A stretch of 64,000 nucleotides of DNA from Streptomyces phaeoluteigriseus (lineage in GTDB: Bacteria; Actinomycetota; Actinomycetes; Streptomycetales; Streptomycetaceae), in NCBI RefSeq assembly GCF_001896135.2, contig NZ_MPOH02000019.1, forward strand, positions 501,447-565,446. Direction: 5' to 3'. Under the pieces are notes generated by a model. That model did no database searches, was not told the DNA's origin, and was given only the letters and a program-made list of their open reading frames with translations. Positions 41,217-49,132 of the stretch are shown one piece after another (position 1 is the stretch's first letter; each line of letters opens with the position of its first letter). The translations under genes and the position numbers were made by a program.

Positions 41217-42184
41217 CAGGAGATCACCACCTTGACGACGCCGGTGAGGGCGATCTGGGCGAGGGAAAGGGGGACGAGGAGGGTCCAGGAGAGCTTCTGG
41301 AGCTGGTCCTCGCGCAGTCGCGGGTAGGTGACGCGCAGCCAGATCACGACGAAGGCGAGGACGGCCGACTTCAGCAGGGTCCAGACCCAGCCGAGGCCGT
41401 CGGCGCCCCAGGGACCGTGCCAGCCGCCCAGGAAGAGGACGGTGGTCAGACCGCACAGGACGACGATCCCGGCGTACTCGGCGAGGAGGAACAGGGCGAA
41501 GCGGAGGCCCGTGTACTCGGTGTAGGCACCGAAGATGATCTCCGAGTCGGCGACGGGCATGTCGAACGGGGGGCGCTGCAGTTCGGCGAGGCCGGCGATG
41601 AAGAAGACGATCGCGCCGACGATCTGCCAGGGCAGCCACCACCACTCGAAGGCGTCGACGATGCCGGGGAGGGACACCGTCCCGGCCGCCATGGCGACGG
41701 AGGCGGCGGTGAGCAGCATCGGGAGTTCGTAGGCGAGGAGCTGGGCGGCGGTGCGCAGGCCGCCGAGGAGGGAGAACTTGTTCGCGCTGGCCCAGCCGGC
41801 CATGAGGGAGCCGAGGACGCCGACGCCCATGACGGCCAGGACGAAGAAGACGCCCGCGTCGACGACCTCGCCGACGGCGCCGTCGCCGGGGCCGATGGGG
41901 ATCGCGAGGAGCACCAGGAGGTACGGGAGCAGGGCGACGGCGGGAGCGAGCTGGAAGATACGGCGGTCCGCGCCCGCGGGGACGATGTCCTCCTTCTGCG
42001 CGAACTTCACGCCGTCCGCGACGAGCTGGGCCCAGCCGTGGAAGCCGCCGGCGTACATCGGGCCGAGGCGGCCCTGCATGTGGGCCATCACCTTGTGCTC
42101 GGCCTGACCGACGATCAGGGGGAAGGTGAGGAAGACGACGAAGACGATCAGGAGTCGCAGGGCGACGTCGAGAGCGTCGTTCAC
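41216..42184 (-). CDS. nuoH: NADH-quinone oxidoreductase subunit H
   Basis: 322 aa from GTG 42184, which overlaps the expected end of the nuoC tail as GTGA. Eight-helix membrane subunit at the quinone cavity: HMQGRLGPMYAGGFHGWAQL, VKFAQKEDIVPAGADRRIFQ, ELQRPPFDMPVADSEIIFG and GAYTEYTGLRFALFLLAEY. The upstream in-frame extension to 42571 is part of the nuoC tail region and not NuoH. Confidence 0.95.
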   Translation of the reverse strand: MNDALDVALRLLIVFVVFLTFPLIVGQAEHKVMAHMQGRLGPMYAGGFHGWAQLVADGVKFAQKEDIVPAGADRRIFQLAPAVALLPYLLVLLAIPIGPGDGAVGEVVDAGVFFVLAVMGVGVLGSLMAGWASANKFSLLGGLRTAAQLLAYELPMLLTAASVAMAAGTVSLPGIVDAFEWWWLPWQIVGAIVFFIAGLAELQRPPFDMPVADSEIIFGAYTEYTGLRFALFLLAEYAGIVVLCGLTTVLFLGGWHGPWGADGLGWVWTLLKSAVLAFVVIWLRVTYPRLREDQLQKLSWTLLVPLSLAQIALTGVVKVVIS

Positions 42185-42886
42185 TGCGGGCCTCCCTGGG
42201 GGTTCGCCGGGGTGTCCTTGTCGGAGGGGTCGTTGTCGGGCGGGTCGTTCTCGGGAGCGGGCTCTTGGGGCGTCGCCGGTTGCTCGGGCTCGGGGTGCTT
42301 CGGGTCCCGGTCCGGGTCCTGGAAGGCGGGGCGGGCGTGGTGCCAGGGGGCGTCGGCGCTGCGGGGTGCCCCGCCGGGGGGTGGCCGACGGCCGGCCGGG
42401 CGAGCCCTGGGACGTGCGGCGCGGGTCCGCCGGGGGCTGGGCCGTCCCGTCTGAGGTCGGGGACTCCGGAGCGGTGGGCCCGGTGCCTGTCTCGTCCTGG
42501 GCCGTCCCGTCCGACGCCGGGGCCTCCGGGGACGTGCCCTCTGCCCGCTGCGAAGCAGACCCTTGGCTCACGCTTCGGGACCGGCGGGGGGGCGGCGGGC
42601 CGGACCGGGGGGCTGGTCGGCTGCCTGGCCGGCCGAGCCCTCGGCGGCCGTCCGGGCGTGTCGTGCGGGGCCGTCGGCCGCGGTCGGCGGTGTCTCCGCG
42701 GCGGCGGCAGGCCGGCCGGCCTCCTGGCTGACCGGCTGGCGCGGGGCTTGGCCGACAGCCGGCTGATCCGTGGCCTGGCCGCCGAGCCCTCCGACGCCGT
42801 CTCCGCGATGCCCGACACCGGCACCCCGAGGTCCAGCGCGATCTGCACGGTCCAGCGGCCGGTGCCCTTCTGCTCGGGTTGGCCCT
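42181..42886 (-). other. Disordered NuoC C-terminal tail, broken across all three frames
   Basis: Streptomycete NuoC of this operon normally continues from PGVPDPNEWGPLKGQ through a long Pro/Ser/Ala tail to WHHARPAFQDPD...NPQGGPQ just before nuoH. All those pieces are here but in different frames: PDPNEW in one, QGSASQRAEGTSPEAP in another, WHHARPAF ending at TGA 42181-42183 in the third. Switch points include the C5 (42946-42950) and C7 (42922-42928) runs at the end of the core. The segment also holds repeated EGSA(G/S)Q and SDGTAQ units and the foreign-looking piece at 42801-42875. Confidence 0.6.
42801..42875 (-). other. 75-bp fragment reading as 6-phosphogluconate dehydrogenase
   Basis: Twenty-five codons on the minus strand include KGTGRWTVQIALDLGVP followed by VSGIAE, which is the conserved C-terminal-domain signature of Gnd (KGTGxWT, ALDLGxP, I-x-E). 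It sits between normal NuoC tail sequence (DPNEWGPLKGQ before, ASEGSA after) in one continuous frame. It cannot be functional as a dehydrogenase. It looks like a small ectopic insertion or an assembly chimera. Confidence 0.7.
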
Positions 42887-43447
42887 TCAGGGGGCCCCAC
42901 TCGTTGGGGTCGGGGACGCCCGGGGGGGAGCATCTGGCGGCGCTTGGGGGCCGCCGTGCTCGGACTCGCCGGGTTCCTTCGCGCCGGGCCAGGCCTTGGC
43001 GACGCGGGCGGCGAGGACGAAGTCCTTGCGCAGGGGGTGGCCCTCGAAGTTCTCGGGGAGGAGGAGGTGGTCCAGGGCCGGGTGGTTGGCGAAGACGACG
43101 CCGAACATCTCGTGGGTCTCGCGTTCGTGCCAGGCGGCGCCCGCGTAGACGTCGACGGCGGAGGCGAGCGTCGGGGCCTCGTGCGGGACGGTCGTGCGCA
43201 CCAGCAGCCGGCGGACCGGTGTCAGGGCGACGACGTGCGCGCAGACGCGGAAGCCGGTGTCCGGTTCGTCGACCGCGCTGAGCCAGTCGAAGTAGGTGCA
43301 GGCCAGCCGGTCGCGGGCGGTCAGGAGTGCCTCGGTCCAGGACTGCGGCGGTACGTCGACCGTCAGGACCTCGTACGACTCCTCGGCGGTGGCCTCCGGG
43401 CCGAAGAGTTCCTCGGCGGGGGCGGGCAGCCAGCCGACGGTGGTCAT
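42887..43447 (-). CDS. nuoC: NADH-quinone oxidoreductase subunit C (core; tail frameshifted)
   Basis: From ATG 43447 (ATGA overlap with nuoB) the open frame gives 186 aa. The 30-kDa subunit signature is AWHERETHEMFGVVFANHPA, then LLLPENFEGHPLRKDFVLA. The in-frame stop at 42887 comes soon after a C5 run that should probably be C4 (EHGGPKRRQM expected); the natural protein likely continues to 42181 as a long disordered tail. NuoC is part of the hydrophilic connecting module that normally contacts NuoD, yet no nuoD follows here. Confidence 0.9.
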   Translation of the reverse strand: MTTVGWLPAPAEELFGPEATAEESYEVLTVDVPPQSWTEALLTARDRLACTYFDWLSAVDEPDTGFRVCAHVVALTPVRRLLVRTTVPHEAPTLASAVDVYAGAAWHERETHEMFGVVFANHPALDHLLLPENFEGHPLRKDFVLAARVAKAWPGAKEPGESEHGGPQAPPDAPPRASPTPTSGAP

Positions 43448-44049
43448 CGGGCGTCCCCCTCCGCGGCCGGCGGCCGTACGAGCCCGCTCTGGAGGGCAGC
43501 CGCCGAAGGGCGGTCGGTGCCGGTGGCGTAGCGCTCCCCCAGCGACTCGCGCGCGATCTTCTCCTGGAGTTTGAGGATGCCCTGGAGCAGCGCCTCGGGG
43601 CGCGGCGGGCAGCCGGGGACGTACACGTCGACCGGGATGATCTGGTCGACGCCCTTGGTGACGGAGTAGGAGTCCCAGTAGGGGCCGCCGCAGTTGCTGC
43701 ACGCGCCGAAGGAGATGACGTACTTCGGTTCGGGCATCTGTTCGTAGAGGCGTTTGACGGCCGGGGCCATCTTGTCCGTGACCGTGCCCGAGACGACCAT
43801 CAGGTCGGCCTGGCGCGGGCCCGGCGCGAAGGGGATGACGCCCAGACGGATGAAGTCGTGGCGGGCCATCGACGCGGCGATGAACTCGATCGCGCAGCAG
43901 GCGAGGCCGAAGTTGAAGACCCAGAGCGAGTAGCGGCGGCCCCAGTTCAGGACGACCTTCATCGGCTCGGGGGCGAGGCGGGACAACGCACCCAGCCGCT
44001 TCGGCTCGGGAAGCAGCACCGGCTCGGGGGCGGGCGGGTTCACGTCCAT
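43444..44049 (-). CDS. nuoB: NADH-quinone oxidoreductase subunit B (cluster N2)
   Basis: 201 aa from ATG 44049, overlapping nuoA by 10 nt. The N2 4Fe-4S ligands are the tandem pair in FGLACCAIEF, plus FGACSNCGGPYW and VPGCPPRPEALL. It transfers electrons to quinone at the interface with NuoD. Standard length with a C-terminal Ala/Pro extension. Confidence 0.96.
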   Translation of the reverse strand: MDVNPPAPEPVLLPEPKRLGALSRLAPEPMKVVLNWGRRYSLWVFNFGLACCAIEFIAASMARHDFIRLGVIPFAPGPRQADLMVVSGTVTDKMAPAVKRLYEQMPEPKYVISFGACSNCGGPYWDSYSVTKGVDQIIPVDVYVPGCPPRPEALLQGILKLQEKIARESLGERYATGTDRPSAAALQSGLVRPPAAEGDAR

Positions 44050-44459
44050 GTCAGGACGCCCTTCTTGTAGGCGTACAGCAGGCCCACGGCCAGGAAGCCG
44101 AGGAAGATGAACATCTCCACGAGCGTGGCCGCGCCGTAGCCGGGGGCGGCGAAGACCGTCGCCCAGGGGAACAGGAAGATCGAGTCGACGGCGAAGATGA
44201 CGTAGAGGAAGGCGTAGACGTAGTAGCGGACCTGGGTGTGGGCCCAGCCCTCGCCGACGGGGTCGACGCCGCACTCGTACGTCAGGAGCTTCTCGGGGGT
44301 CGGGACCACGGGGCGCAGCAGGCGGCCCGCCCCGAACGCGACCGCGACGAAGAGCACGCCGATGACGGCGAGGAGTCCGACGACCGCGTAGGAGTCGAAG
44401 TAGTCCGACGCCACGACGACCGTCGGTTCCCTCAGCGCTGCTTGCGACGACTGCGGCAC
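44040..44459 (-). CDS. nuoA: NADH-quinone oxidoreductase subunit A
   Basis: 139 aa from GTG 44459 with GAGGG about 8 nt upstream. Three helices: VVGLLAVIGVLFVAVAFGAG, FLYVIFAVDSIFLFPWATVF and MFIFLGFLAVGLLYAY; the cysteine loop LLTYECGVDPVGEG is conserved. First gene of the leftward nuo operon and divergent from the sensor kinase at 44648. The 188-bp gap contains a TGGGG-TTTT-CCCCA palindrome (44575-44588). Confidence 0.95.
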   Translation of the reverse strand: MPQSSQAALREPTVVVASDYFDSYAVVGLLAVIGVLFVAVAFGAGRLLRPVVPTPEKLLTYECGVDPVGEGWAHTQVRYYVYAFLYVIFAVDSIFLFPWATVFAAPGYGAATLVEMFIFLGFLAVGLLYAYKKGVLTWT

Positions 44460-44647
44460 GGTCCGTCCCTCGCTCCCCGACCCGACCTCGGCCTGTTCGA
44501 CGATCTGTACGCACGGGAGTCTAGGGCCTGATAAAGGCACGGTAAGCAGGCCGTCACAGCTGAGGCAACGGGGGTGGGGTTTTCCCCAGGGACTCCTGGC
44601 GGCGAACTCCATGGCGCGGGGGCGTCTCGCGCGGCACGCTAACCCAT

Positions 44648-45886
44648 ATGACCGTATCCAAACCCGCTTCCACGGCCGTGCGTCCGCGCGCCGTGCCCGT
44701 CGAGTCCGCCGCCGGCCGGGACGCGCCGGGGGCCGACGAGCAGTTGCCGCGCGTCCGGTTCGCCTACGACCCGCGGACGTGGAAGGAGATCGCACACCTT
44801 CTGACGAACCTGCCGATGTCGGTCGTCGGTTTCACCTACGTGATGACGGTGCTGTTCACCGGCGCCACCTTGACGCTCACGGTGGTCGGGCTGCCGGTGC
44901 TCGCGCTGGGACTGCTGGGGGCGCGGCTGATCGGCCGGTTCGAGCGGGGCCGGGCACGGATGCTGCTCGCGGTGCGGGTCGACGAGCCGAGCCCGCTGCC
45001 GTTGCGCCGGGCGGGCAACGTCTTCCAGGGCATGTGGCTGGTGCTGAAGGACCCGGTGGCCTGGCGGACGGTGCTGTACGACTTCATCCGGCTGCCGTGG
45101 GGGATCCTCACCTTCGCGGTGACGCTGACGTCGTTGTTCGTGCTGTGGCCGGTGCTGCCGTTCCTGGCCCGGGGGCTGACCAACGCGGACCGGGCGATGG
45201 TGCGGGCCCTGCTGTGCCCGTCCGACGAGCTGGAGCGGCGGATCGCCGAGCTGGAGTCCGACCGGGGGATCGTGGTGGACACCGCCGCGGCCGATCTGCG
45301 GCGCATCGAGCGGGATCTGCACGACGGGGCGCAGGCGCGGCTGGTCAATCTGGCGATGGGGCTGGGCCTGGCCAAGGAGAAGCTGCTGGAGGACCCGGAC
45401 GCGGCCTCGGTGATGGTCGAGGAGGCGCACGGCGAGGTGAAGCTCGCGCTCCAGGAGCTGCGGGACCTGGCGCGGGGGATCCATCCGGCCGTACTCACCG
45501 ACCGGGGGCTGGACGCGGCGCTGTCGTCGGTGGCCTCGCGGTGCACGGTGCCGGTGCAGGTGACGGCGGATCTGCCGGCGCGGCCGGCGCAGGCCATCGA
45601 GGGCATCGCCTACTTCACCGTCTCCGAGCTGCTCCAGAACGTCAGCAAGCACAGTGGGGCGCGGTCGGCGGCCGTGGACGTGTGGCGGGTGGAGGACCGG
45701 CTGCTCATCCAGGTGCAGGACGACGGCCGGGGCGGTGCGCGGCTCGACGGCGGGACGGGGATGCGGGGGCTGGCGGACCGGCTGGGCGCCGTCGACGGGC
45801 TGTTCATCGTGGACTCCCCGGTCGGCGGGCCTACGACCGTGACGGCGGAGTTGCCCTGGCGGGACCGGACGGAGCCGACGGCGTAG
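44648..45886 (+). CDS. Sensor histidine kinase, NarL/DesK type
   Basis: 412 aa from ATG 44648; no ribosome site is visible, possibly leaderless. The N-terminal membrane sensor (about residues 55-170) has four hydrophobic segments (MSVVGFTYVMTVLFTGATLT; VVGLPVLALGLLGA; FIRLPWGILTFAVTLTSLFV). HisKA_3 with ERDLHDGAQARLVNLAMGLG (phospho-His), then HATPase with N-box ELLQNVSKHSGA and G-box DDGRGGA. It is a close paralogue of the kinase at 46125; both probably feed the response regulator at 48122. Confidence 0.93.
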   Translation: MTVSKPASTAVRPRAVPVESAAGRDAPGADEQLPRVRFAYDPRTWKEIAHLLTNLPMSVVGFTYVMTVLFTGATLTLTVVGLPVLALGLLGARLIGRFERGRARMLLAVRVDEPSPLPLRRAGNVFQGMWLVLKDPVAWRTVLYDFIRLPWGILTFAVTLTSLFVLWPVLPFLARGLTNADRAMVRALLCPSDELERRIAELESDRGIVVDTAAADLRRIERDLHDGAQARLVNLAMGLGLAKEKLLEDPDAASVMVEEAHGEVKLALQELRDLARGIHPAVLTDRGLDAALSSVASRCTVPVQVTADLPARPAQAIEGIAYFTVSELLQNVSKHSGARSAAVDVWRVEDRLLIQVQDDGRGGARLDGGTGMRGLADRLGAVDGLFIVDSPVGGPTTVTAELPWRDRTEPTA

Positions 45887-46124
45887 GGGGCGGCGTGGGG
45901 GACCGATCCGGGACAGCTCCGGGACCGACCCGGGATCGATCCCCGCGGAGCCGTAAGGGGATCTCCGGGGTGGGACCCCCGGGGTGGGAGCGCTGAAGTC
46001 CTGAGGTAGGGAAAACCCCCCTTCCAAGAGGCCGACGGACTCCATGGTCCGCGGGGCCGCCTCCGAGGAGGGTGGAGGTAGGGGACGACACCTGCGGACG
46101 CGACAAGCAGAACGGACGACGCCG

Positions 46125-47524
46125 ATGGCCACGCAGTACGGGCAGTACGGGGACTACGGGGACTACCGGGACTCCGGGAGCTACGGGGACCGGTCGCGGC
46201 AGGGTGAGGTGCCGGGGGCCGGGTCCGGGGAGCGTCGTCGGCACCGGCTGCCGGCCGCGTTGCGGGCGCCGGTCGAGGCTCGGGCGTGGCGGGAGTTCGC
46301 CTACGTGCTGCTGAGCCTGCCGATCAGCATCATGCTGTTCACCTTCGCCGTCACGATGCTGTCGGTGGGGGCGGGCCTGCTGGTGACGTTCCTCGGGGTG
46401 CCGGTGCTGGCGGCGGGGCTGGCGGCGTGCCGGGGCTTCGGGAGCGTGGAGCGGGCGCGGGCGCGGGGGCTGCTCGGGCTGGACGTGGCCACGCCGGAGC
46501 CGTTGCGGCCGCGGGGGAAGGGGGCGATGTCCTGGATGGGCGCGGTGCTCAGGAGCGGCACGTCCTGGCGGCACGTCCTGTACGCGGTGCTGCACCTGCC
46601 GTGGGCGGTGTTCTCCTTCTCCGTCGCGATCACCTTCTGGGTGTACGGCTGGGCGACGCTGACGTATCCGCTGTGGTTCTGGCTCTTCCCGCTGTACGGC
46701 GGGCAGGGCGGCCTTCAGCTGTACGGCGACGACGGGCACCGCGTGTACCTGGACAACCCGTTCGAGATCACCGTGACGGCGCTGGTGGGGCTGTTGTTCA
46801 CGCTGGCCACGCCGTGGATCGTGCGGGCGCTGACGACGGTGGACCGGGTGATGGTGCACGGGCTGCTCGGGCCGTCGCGGCTGGCGTCGCGCGTGGTGGA
46901 GCTGGAGTCCGACCGGGGGGTCGTGGTCGACACGGCGGCCGCCGACCTGCGGCGTATCGAGCGGGACCTGCACGACGGGGCGCAGGCCCGGCTGGTCGCG
47001 CTGGCGATGGATCTGGGGCTCGCGAAGGAGAAGCTGCGGGAGGATCCGCGGGAGGCGGCGCGGATGGTGGACGAGGCGCACGGAGAGGTGAAGACGGCGT
47101 TGCAGGAGCTGCGGGATCTGGCGCGCGGGATTCATCCCGCCGTGTTGACCGACCGGGGGCTGGACGCGGCGTTGTCGTCGGTTGCCTCGCGGTGCACGGT
47201 GCCGGTGCAGGTGGAGGTGGACCTGGTGGAGCGGCCGGCGCGGCGATCGAGGGGATCGCGTACTTCACGGTGTCGGAGCTGCTTCAGAACGTCAGCAAGC
47301 ACAGTGGGGCGAGGTCCGCGGCCGTGGATGTGTGGCGGGTGGACGAGCGGTTGATGGTGCAGGTGAGTGATGACGGGGTGGGCGGGGCGGATGCCTCCGG
47401 CGGGTCGGGGCTGGCCGGGTTGGCCGGGCGGCTCGACGCGGTGGACGGGATCCTGGTGGTGGACTCGCCGGCCGGGGGGCCCACGCGGGTGACGGCGGAG
47501 TTGCCTTGGCGGCGGGGGCAGTAG
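46125..47524 (+). pseudogene. Second sensor histidine kinase, one frameshift
   Basis: ATG 46125. Same layout as the kinase at 44648: membrane sensor (PISIMLFTFAVTMLSVGAGL; VLHLPWAVFSFSVAITFWV), HisKA_3 with ERDLHDGAQARLVALAMDLG, then HATPase with ELLQNVSKHSGA. The frame breaks at 47241-47246 after DLVERPAR; adding one G restores AIEGIAYFTVSELL as in the paralogue and gives about 466 aa. The N-terminus has a Tyr-rich repeat QYGQYGDYGDYRDSGSYGD. A sequencing indel is likely. Confidence 0.85.
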
Positions 47525-48121
47525 CAGTGGACGGCGGGGTGGGGCAGGGGGTTTGGCTCGCCCCACGCCGGTTTGCTCGCCCCCCACCGCCCCCTACCCT
47601 TCCCGTCCCCAGGGGCTCCGCCCCTACCCTTCCCGTCTCCATGGGCTCCGCCCCTTCGACCCCACCGGGGCTCCGCCCCCGCACCGCGGCCGGGACTCCG
47701 TCCCCTGCACCCCGTACCGGGGGCCGCCTGCCCCCCTGGGCAGGCGGCCGCTTCCCCCACGGCGAACCACCGCCCTCGGGCGCCTCGCGGGGACTCCGTC
47801 CCCCGCACTCCTGACGGGCTCCACTCCGCACCTCCCTTCTTGCAAGGGCCCGCGCCTGTCCCTCTCAGGGACCACGTTCCTCGGTCTCCGTGGGCCCGCC
47901 CCACTACCCCGACAAGGCGCCGCACCTGACTGGCGCGCGGCCGCGTCCCCGCACCCCCGCGGACTCTGCCGCCCCGCCCCTCGACGCCACCGCCCGTCAG
48001 GCGTTTCCCTCCTCCCCCGCTGAGTCCGTCGTTGTCCGGGCGCGGGTGGGGGGTTTGCTGAAATGCTGGGGGTGTTCTGTGGGTGACGGGTGGCTGGGGG
48101 CCGGCGAGCGTGGAGGTCAGG
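47525..48121. other. Non-coding gap with GGGGCTCCGCCCC-type palindromes
   Basis: About 600 bases between kinase 2 and the response regulator show no credible gene. From about 47590 to 47810 short palindromes of the form GGGGCTCCGCCCC or GGGACTCCGTCCC recur (for example 47608, 47642, 47678, 47692, 47788). They resemble small extragenic repeats often seen in streptomycetes. Low-complexity CCCC/TTCC blocks fill the rest. Confidence 0.6.
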
Positions 48122-48781
48122 GTGCGGGTGGTCATTGCCGAGGATTCGGTGTTGTTGCGGGAGGGGCTGACGCGGTTGTTGACGGACCGGGGGCTCGAGG
48201 TGGTCGCCGGGGTCGGGGATGCCGAGGCGTTGGTGAAGACGATCACCGAGCTGGACGCCGAGGGCGCGCTGCCCGACGTGGTCGTGGCCGACGTACGGAT
48301 GCCCCCTACGCATACCGACGAGGGGGTGCGGGCCGCCGTACTGCTGCGCAAGGCGCATCCGGGGCTTGGCGTGCTGGTTCTGTCGCAGTACGTGGAGGAG
48401 CGGTACGCCACCGAGCTGCTGGCCGGTTCCAGCCGGGGCGTGGGGTATCTGCTCAAGGACCGGGTGGCCGAGGTGCGGGAGTTCGTGGACGCGGTGGTGC
48501 GGGTGGCCGAGGGGGGTACGGCCCTCGATCCCGAGGTGGTCGCGCAACTCCTCGGGCGCAGCCGTAAGCAGGACGTGCTGGCCGGGCTGACCCCGCGGGA
48601 GCGGGAGGTGCTGGGGCTGATGGCCGAGGGGCGGACGAACTCGGCGATCGCGAAGCAGCTGGTGGTGAGCGACGGCGCGGTGGAGAAGCACGTCAGCAAT
48701 ATCTTCTCGAAGCTCGGCCTGTCCCCGAGCGACGGAGATCATCGTCGCGTTCTCGCGGTCCTCACCTATCTCAATTCGTGA
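48122..48781 (+). CDS. LuxR/NarL-family response regulator
   Basis: 219 aa; GTG 48122 chosen because GGAGG is 5 nt upstream and the receiver begins at residue 2 (RVVIAEDSVLLREGLTRLL). Phospho-acceptor Asp in VVVADVRMPP, switch Lys in GYLLKDRV. The C-terminal LuxR HTH has LTPREREVLGLMAEG and SNIFSKLGLSPSDGDHRRVL. It probably pairs with both upstream kinases. The stop codon is the first triplet of a hexanucleotide microsatellite. Confidence 0.94.
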   Translation: MRVVIAEDSVLLREGLTRLLTDRGLEVVAGVGDAEALVKTITELDAEGALPDVVVADVRMPPTHTDEGVRAAVLLRKAHPGLGVLVLSQYVEERYATELLAGSSRGVGYLLKDRVAEVREFVDAVVRVAEGGTALDPEVVAQLLGRSRKQDVLAGLTPREREVLGLMAEGRTNSAIAKQLVVSDGAVEKHVSNIFSKLGLSPSDGDHRRVLAVLTYLNS

Positions 48782-48814
48782 CAATGACAATGACAATGAC
48801 AATGACAATGACAA
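48779..48814 (+). repeat. Hexanucleotide microsatellite (TGACAA)6 at the response regulator stop
   Basis: Six perfect copies from 48779 to 48814, followed by degenerate GACAAC/GACACTGACGG. Its AT content is far above the surroundings. The TGA stop is the start of copy one. The remaining 318 bases to korA hold a hairpin (GGGAGGGCCTTC ... near 49074-49100) and a TAGGGT (about 49061) that may be the korA promoter; no gene is seen. Confidence 0.9.
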
Positions 48815-49132
48815 GACAACGACACTGACGGTGACTGTGACGATGGCGATGACAATGGCGGTGGCGGTGGCGGTCTTCATCCGTCGGGCCGTGACCACCG
48901 CGGCAGTCGTCACGTCGGCCGTCTCGGAATGACCGGTTTTCCTCGTCGTGCCTTCTTGGTCATCCTGGGCAGTCGGAAATCATGGCAAGTCAGGGCGTCG
49001 GGCCGTCTCGGGGCAGTGACCGTCATACGAATGGCCGAGGGAAGGCGACCCTTACAGACGTAGGGTTGATCCAGGGAGGGCCTTCGGGAAGGCCTCTCCC
49101 ACGGACAGCCGCCTCTAGGGAGGTCCAGTTCA

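Noticed and set aside
42181..42886. A nuoD gene between nuoC and nuoH
   Set aside because: All frames give Pro/Ala/Ser tail sequence; none of the NuoD motifs are present.
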